A DNA stretch of 9,556 nucleotides. Source: CAYOVG01 sp964407285 (GTDB taxonomy: Bacteria; Desulfobacterota; Syntrophobacteria; Syntrophobacterales; Syntrophobacteraceae). Shown here in pieces: positions 7,480-9,556 of this stretch. Under the pieces are notes generated by a model. The model did no database searches and had not been told where the DNA came from. It worked only from the letters and a program-made list of their open reading frames with translations. The position numbers were made by a program, and so were the translations under genes. The first letter of the stretch is position 1; the number at the start of each line of letters is the position of its first letter. The stretch covers positions 1 through 9,556 of the forward strand of contig CAYOVG010000285.1 of the NCBI GenBank assembly GCA_964407285.1, read 5' to 3'.

Positions 7480-7572
7480 CCGGTCCAGCTAAGAAAAATG
7501 AACAGAAATAGTCTTCCCGGTTCTGTGCTGCGGTTTTGCGTGCCGCGGGATGTGCTTAAATTTCTCACCAGT

Positions 7573-7614
7573 GGCCCTTCAAACGAGTAGAGGGCCGTTT
7601 GTTCATCCGTGAAC
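7573..7614 (+). promoter_or_regulatory. Structured transposase leader: possible pseudoknot plus hairpin
   Basis: GGCCCT (7573-7578) pairs with AGGGCC (7591-7596). CAAAC (7580-7584) inside that loop can pair with GTTTG (7597-7601) directly after the stem, giving an H-type pseudoknot. A second hairpin, GTTCA/TGAAC with loop TCCG (7601-7614), follows and ends just before the ribosome binding site AGGTGA. The two folds share one base, so they may compete. Control of transposase translation is an inference from position. Confidence 0.4.
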
Positions 7615-7629
7615 AGGCAGGTGAGAGCC

Positions 7630-9215
7630 ATGAGCACATCCGGTAAAGAGTACAAGAGTCCGCTCAGAAAGCTGGTCGCCTTCTTTGAGAAAAGCCGTGA
7701 TGGGTGGAAGGCAAAATGTTTGGAATTCAAGTACGAAACAAAGAAGCTCAAGCAAAGGGTCGGATACCTGACAGCTCGAAACCGTGAACTCAAGCAGAAG
7801 GTAAGGGGGCTTGAGCGGCAGTTGGCGCAACTGAGGGAGCACCGAAAAGTGGAGGAAACGATCAAAAAGAAGTCTTGCACGGAAGAGCGCCTTGGGACTT
7901 GTTCGCGCCTCCTCGATGTGAAAGTGGCTTATCACCGCTACACTCTGGGGCAGATCGAGCTTTACGTCTACTTCATCCTGCACGCATCCGTGAGTCTGAG
8001 GGGGTCGAGTCGCGTTCTGGAGATCATCTGGAATTTTTTCGGACTCGATGTCTCTGCGCCCTGCTGGTCGTGCGGCCGTCTTTGGGTGCTGCGCCCGGGC
8101 TACTTCAAGCTGACCCGGGAAAAGGAGAGGGCCCGTGATTGGGTCTGGATCATCGATCATACAGTTCAGGTCGGATCGGAGAAGTGCCTGGTGATTCTTG
8201 GAATCAGGCTCAGCTCCTTGCCTCCCGCCGGGAAGCGCCTGAGCTACGAGGACGTGGAGCCCATCGCCGTGATTCCCACCAAGGAGTCGAATGGCCCGAT
8301 CGTGGCGGAGCAACTCGAGGAAACGATCGCTCTCACGGGAGTTCCCAGGCAAATCATTGCCGATCATGGGTCGGATCTTGCCGCGGGGATGAGGAAGTTT
8401 TGTGAGAAGCACCCTCAAACCTGCACGATCTATGACATCAAACACAAAACCGCCTCCCTTCTCAAACAAGAGCTCAAGGACGAAGAGAGGTGGAAGTCGT
8501 TTTGCGAGCAGTGCGCCCAGACGGCGAGCAGGGTGAGGCAAACGGATTTGGCCTTTCTGATGCCGCCCAACCAGAGGACCAAGGGCCGCTACATGAACAT
8601 CGATGTTCTCATCGGCTGGGCAATGAAGGCCCTTTCCTTTGTCGATGCCGATGGCGGCAAGGACCACAAGATCGATGTCGCGCAGATTGAAGCCAAGCTT
8701 GGCTGGATCAGGGAGTACCGAAAAGACCTTGCCGACTGGGAAGCTCTTTGGATACTTGTGAGCGAGACGGAGAGCTTTGTGAGAAACCAGGGACTCTACC
8801 GGGGGCAAGGCGGGACCTCAAGTACAGACTCAACTTCCTTGCTCCAACGGAGCAAACCAAGAGGATTCGCCGGGAGCTGATCGCCTTTGTGGGACAGGAA
8901 TCGCGTAAAGCCAAATCCCATGAGCGTCTCCTTGGAAGCAGCGAGATCATCGAGTCGGTTTTGGGCAAGCTCAAGAACATCGAAAAGAACCAAGCCAACA
9001 GCGGCTTTACAGCCCTCGTTCCGAGTATCGCCGCCATCGTGTCCAAAACGACCGGCGAGGTCATCCGAACGGCCATGGAAACGGTACGCACAAAAGACGT
9101 GATCGAGTGGCGCCGTGAAAAGCTCGGAAAATCCGTTCAAGCGAAAAGAAAGATCCTTTCATCGGACAGGAGCCCGGAACAAAAATGGGATGAAATTGAC
9201 GCTGCATTTGCCTGA
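7630..9215 (+). CDS. DDE-type transposase with N-terminal coiled coil, one-base frameshift
   Basis: The start is the ATG at 7630, preceded by CAGGTGAG; the in-frame GTG at 7609 lies inside a hairpin and is less likely. Residues about 15-80 are strongly charged and heptad-like, a coiled coil suited to multimerisation or DNA binding. The catalytic core follows: WIIDHT (D176), IIADHGSD (D245 or D249) and YDIKHK (D269). After residue 392 the frame breaks at a run of five G (8801-8805), and the reading stops at 8880 after 24 unrelated residues. One extra G joins it to the frame that continues ARRDLKYRLNFLAP and carries LLGSSEIIESVLGKLKN, whose Glu (E439 or E442) is the likely third acidic residue. 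The joined protein is about 528 aa. It cuts and joins element ends. As read, it lacks the final acidic residue and is inactive, unless the missing base is a sequencing error or the ribosome slips there. The type resembles unclassified (ISNCY-like) transposases; this is a tentative guess. Confidence 0.8.
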
Positions 9216-9232
9216 TGATTTTCATCAGCCCA
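9216..9232 (-). repeat. Right inverted repeat of the insertion sequence
   Basis: Exact inverse of 7463-7479, immediately after the transposase stop codon. Together with the stop it also forms a small hairpin, TGATGA/TCATCA with loop TTT (9213-9227), that could act as a weak 3' end for the transposase transcript. Confidence 0.65.
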
Positions 9233-9234
9233 CC

Positions 9235-9351
9235 GTAGACCTCCCGAAGTCTCGACTAATAGTGGAAAAACATGGAGGGGAAATTCAGGTAACGCTGCAA
9301 GAGTCACATGGTGTCCTCATTCAGGTGTCACTATCTCTCACCTCCATGTAA
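9235..9351 (+). pseudogene. C-terminal remnant of a histidine kinase (HATPase domain), 5' part missing
   Basis: The frame entering from the right inverted repeat reads DLPKSRLIVEKHGGEIQV, then about 19 more residues ending VSLSLTSM and a stop. This matches the end of a GHKL ATPase domain: a degenerate G2 box (normally GLGLSI), then IVExHGGxIxV, a short turn containing Gly, and a last strand with alternating hydrophobic residues (normally FxxxLPL). The kinase-like part begins within a few bases of the element end, and no N-terminal part lies upstream, so this is a stub left by insertion and deletion. It has no start codon of its own outside the element. It could instead be a chance frame, but the IVEKHGGEI string argues against that. 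Confidence 0.55.
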
Positions 9352-9352
9352 T

Positions 9353-9428
9353 GGTTGTCCCCGTAGCTTTCTATCAGGCTGGGAAAATAGTTGGGCCGTG
9401 GCAAGCAGGGCTATCGATAGAGACAACC
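9353..9428. repeat. Interrupted 13-bp inverted repeat, possible structured RNA element
   Basis: GATAGAGACAACC (9416-9428) pairs fully with GGTTGTC (9353-9359) plus TCTATC (9370-9375); a 10-base bulge separates those two blocks. The enclosed 40 bases are purine-rich and include the end of CTATCGATAG (9411-9420), itself a palindrome. It lies about 100 bases before the gene start at 9525. I cannot match it to a known riboswitch or leader class. Confidence 0.45.
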
Positions 9429-9461
9429 GATCATCCATTAAGTCCAATACCTTTCAAATAA

Positions 9462-9474
9462 GGTCAGTTTGACC
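9462..9474. promoter_or_regulatory. Small palindrome upstream of the last gene, possible operator
   Basis: GGTCAGTTTGACC is a 5-bp inverted repeat with a three-base spacer, about 50 bases before the start codon at 9525. A TTGACC inside it resembles a -35 box, but no -10 box stands at the right distance. It is short enough to be chance. Confidence 0.2.
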
Positions 9475-9524
9475 GACATGTTACACTTAAGAGTCGGAAA
9501 AACCAAGGAAAGTTGGAGGCCCTT

Positions 9525-9556
9525 ATGCGGTTCAAACTGAGAGATTTTGACGGACA
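9525..9556 (+). CDS. Start of an unidentified gene, truncated by the window edge
   Basis: An ATG at 9525 follows TTGGAGG with five bases between, a good ribosome binding site. It opens MRFKLRDFDG before the window ends. Ten codons are too few to identify a product. The intergenic stretch upstream, with an interrupted inverted repeat and a small palindrome, would be its control region. Confidence 0.45.
   Translation, partial: MRFKLRDFDG

Larger units (their letters stand above)
7463..9232 (+). mobile_element. Insertion sequence, about 1.77 kb, with 17-bp exact inverted repeats
   Basis: TGGGCTGATGAAAATCA at 7463-7479 recurs exactly inverted at 9216-9232. The two copies bracket one transposase gene, whose stop codon is directly next to the right copy. 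Similarity outside the 17 bases is low, so these are probably the element ends or close to them. No matching direct repeat is found immediately outside the two copies, so a target duplication is not demonstrated. Just past the right copy begins a histidine-kinase-like fragment with no counterpart left of the element, which suggests that insertion was followed or accompanied by a deletion. The IS family is not assigned. Confidence 0.65.

Noticed and set aside
7467..7500. CTGATGA followed by GAAA, suggesting a hammerhead ribozyme core
   Set aside because: The bases between the two boxes form no stem II, and no suitable stems I and III flank them. The CTGATGA is simply part of the inverted repeat.
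7603..8808. A 401-codon minus-strand frame opposite the transposase
   Set aside because: It mirrors the transposase codons and shows no domain pattern, whereas the plus strand has catalytic motifs and a ribosome binding site.
7443..9245. ACCTCCC on both sides of the element (7443-7449 and 9239-9245) as a target-site duplication
   Set aside because: The two copies lie at different distances from the inverted repeats (13 and 6 bases), so they cannot be a direct duplication at the ends defined here.
9469..9487. TTGACC and TACACT as a promoter for the gene at 9525
   Set aside because: The boxes are only seven bases apart, far short of the 16-18 needed.

Overview
The window looks like an accessory, rearranged stretch of a moderately GC-rich bacterial chromosome, probably Gram-negative. 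Strong Shine-Dalgarno sites, a Sec-type secreted protein with FG-GAP repeats and a DDE transposase all fit. The style resembles Desulfobacterota, Acidobacteriota or similar soil and sediment bacteria, but nothing here fixes the taxon. No rRNA, tRNA or CRISPR array was seen.

Region 1 (1-2475, minus strand) reads as one operon. First comes a thiamine-diphosphate decarboxylase of the benzoylformate-decarboxylase type (2475 to 863), broken in this sequence by one missing base in a C/G run. Then come two paralogous small proteins, 116 and 125 aa, whose N-terminal halves look like the nitrile-hydratase-related leader peptides (NHLP type) of RiPP natural products. They overlap by ATGA. A possible next gene runs off the left edge. 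A pair of leader-like peptides with a ThDP enzyme is the most likely undescribed biosynthetic system in the window. No maturase or exporter is visible here, so the RiPP reading is inference.

Region 2 (2476-2875) has no convincing gene. It carries a candidate promoter/operator and a 33-bp near-perfect palindrome.

Region 3 (2876-6859, minus strand) is a 1327-aa secreted protein: signal peptide, FG-GAP/VCBS-like beta-propeller, a central beta-rich module with two similar Ser/Thr/Gly-rich segments, Ig/CARDB-like domains and a helical tail. A hairpin sits just upstream of its ribosome binding site.

Region 4 (6860-7462) is non-coding as far as I can see and carries a short GAAA-capped palindrome.

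Region 5 (7463-9232) is an insertion sequence bounded by 17-bp exact inverted repeats. It encodes a coiled-coil DDE transposase, again with a one-base frameshift in a G run. Its leader can fold into a pseudoknot plus a hairpin.

Region 6 (9233-9556) starts directly outside the right repeat with what looks like the C-terminal end of a histidine kinase (HATPase domain), cut off at its 5' side. A long interrupted inverted repeat follows, and then the first ten codons of a gene with a good ribosome binding site.
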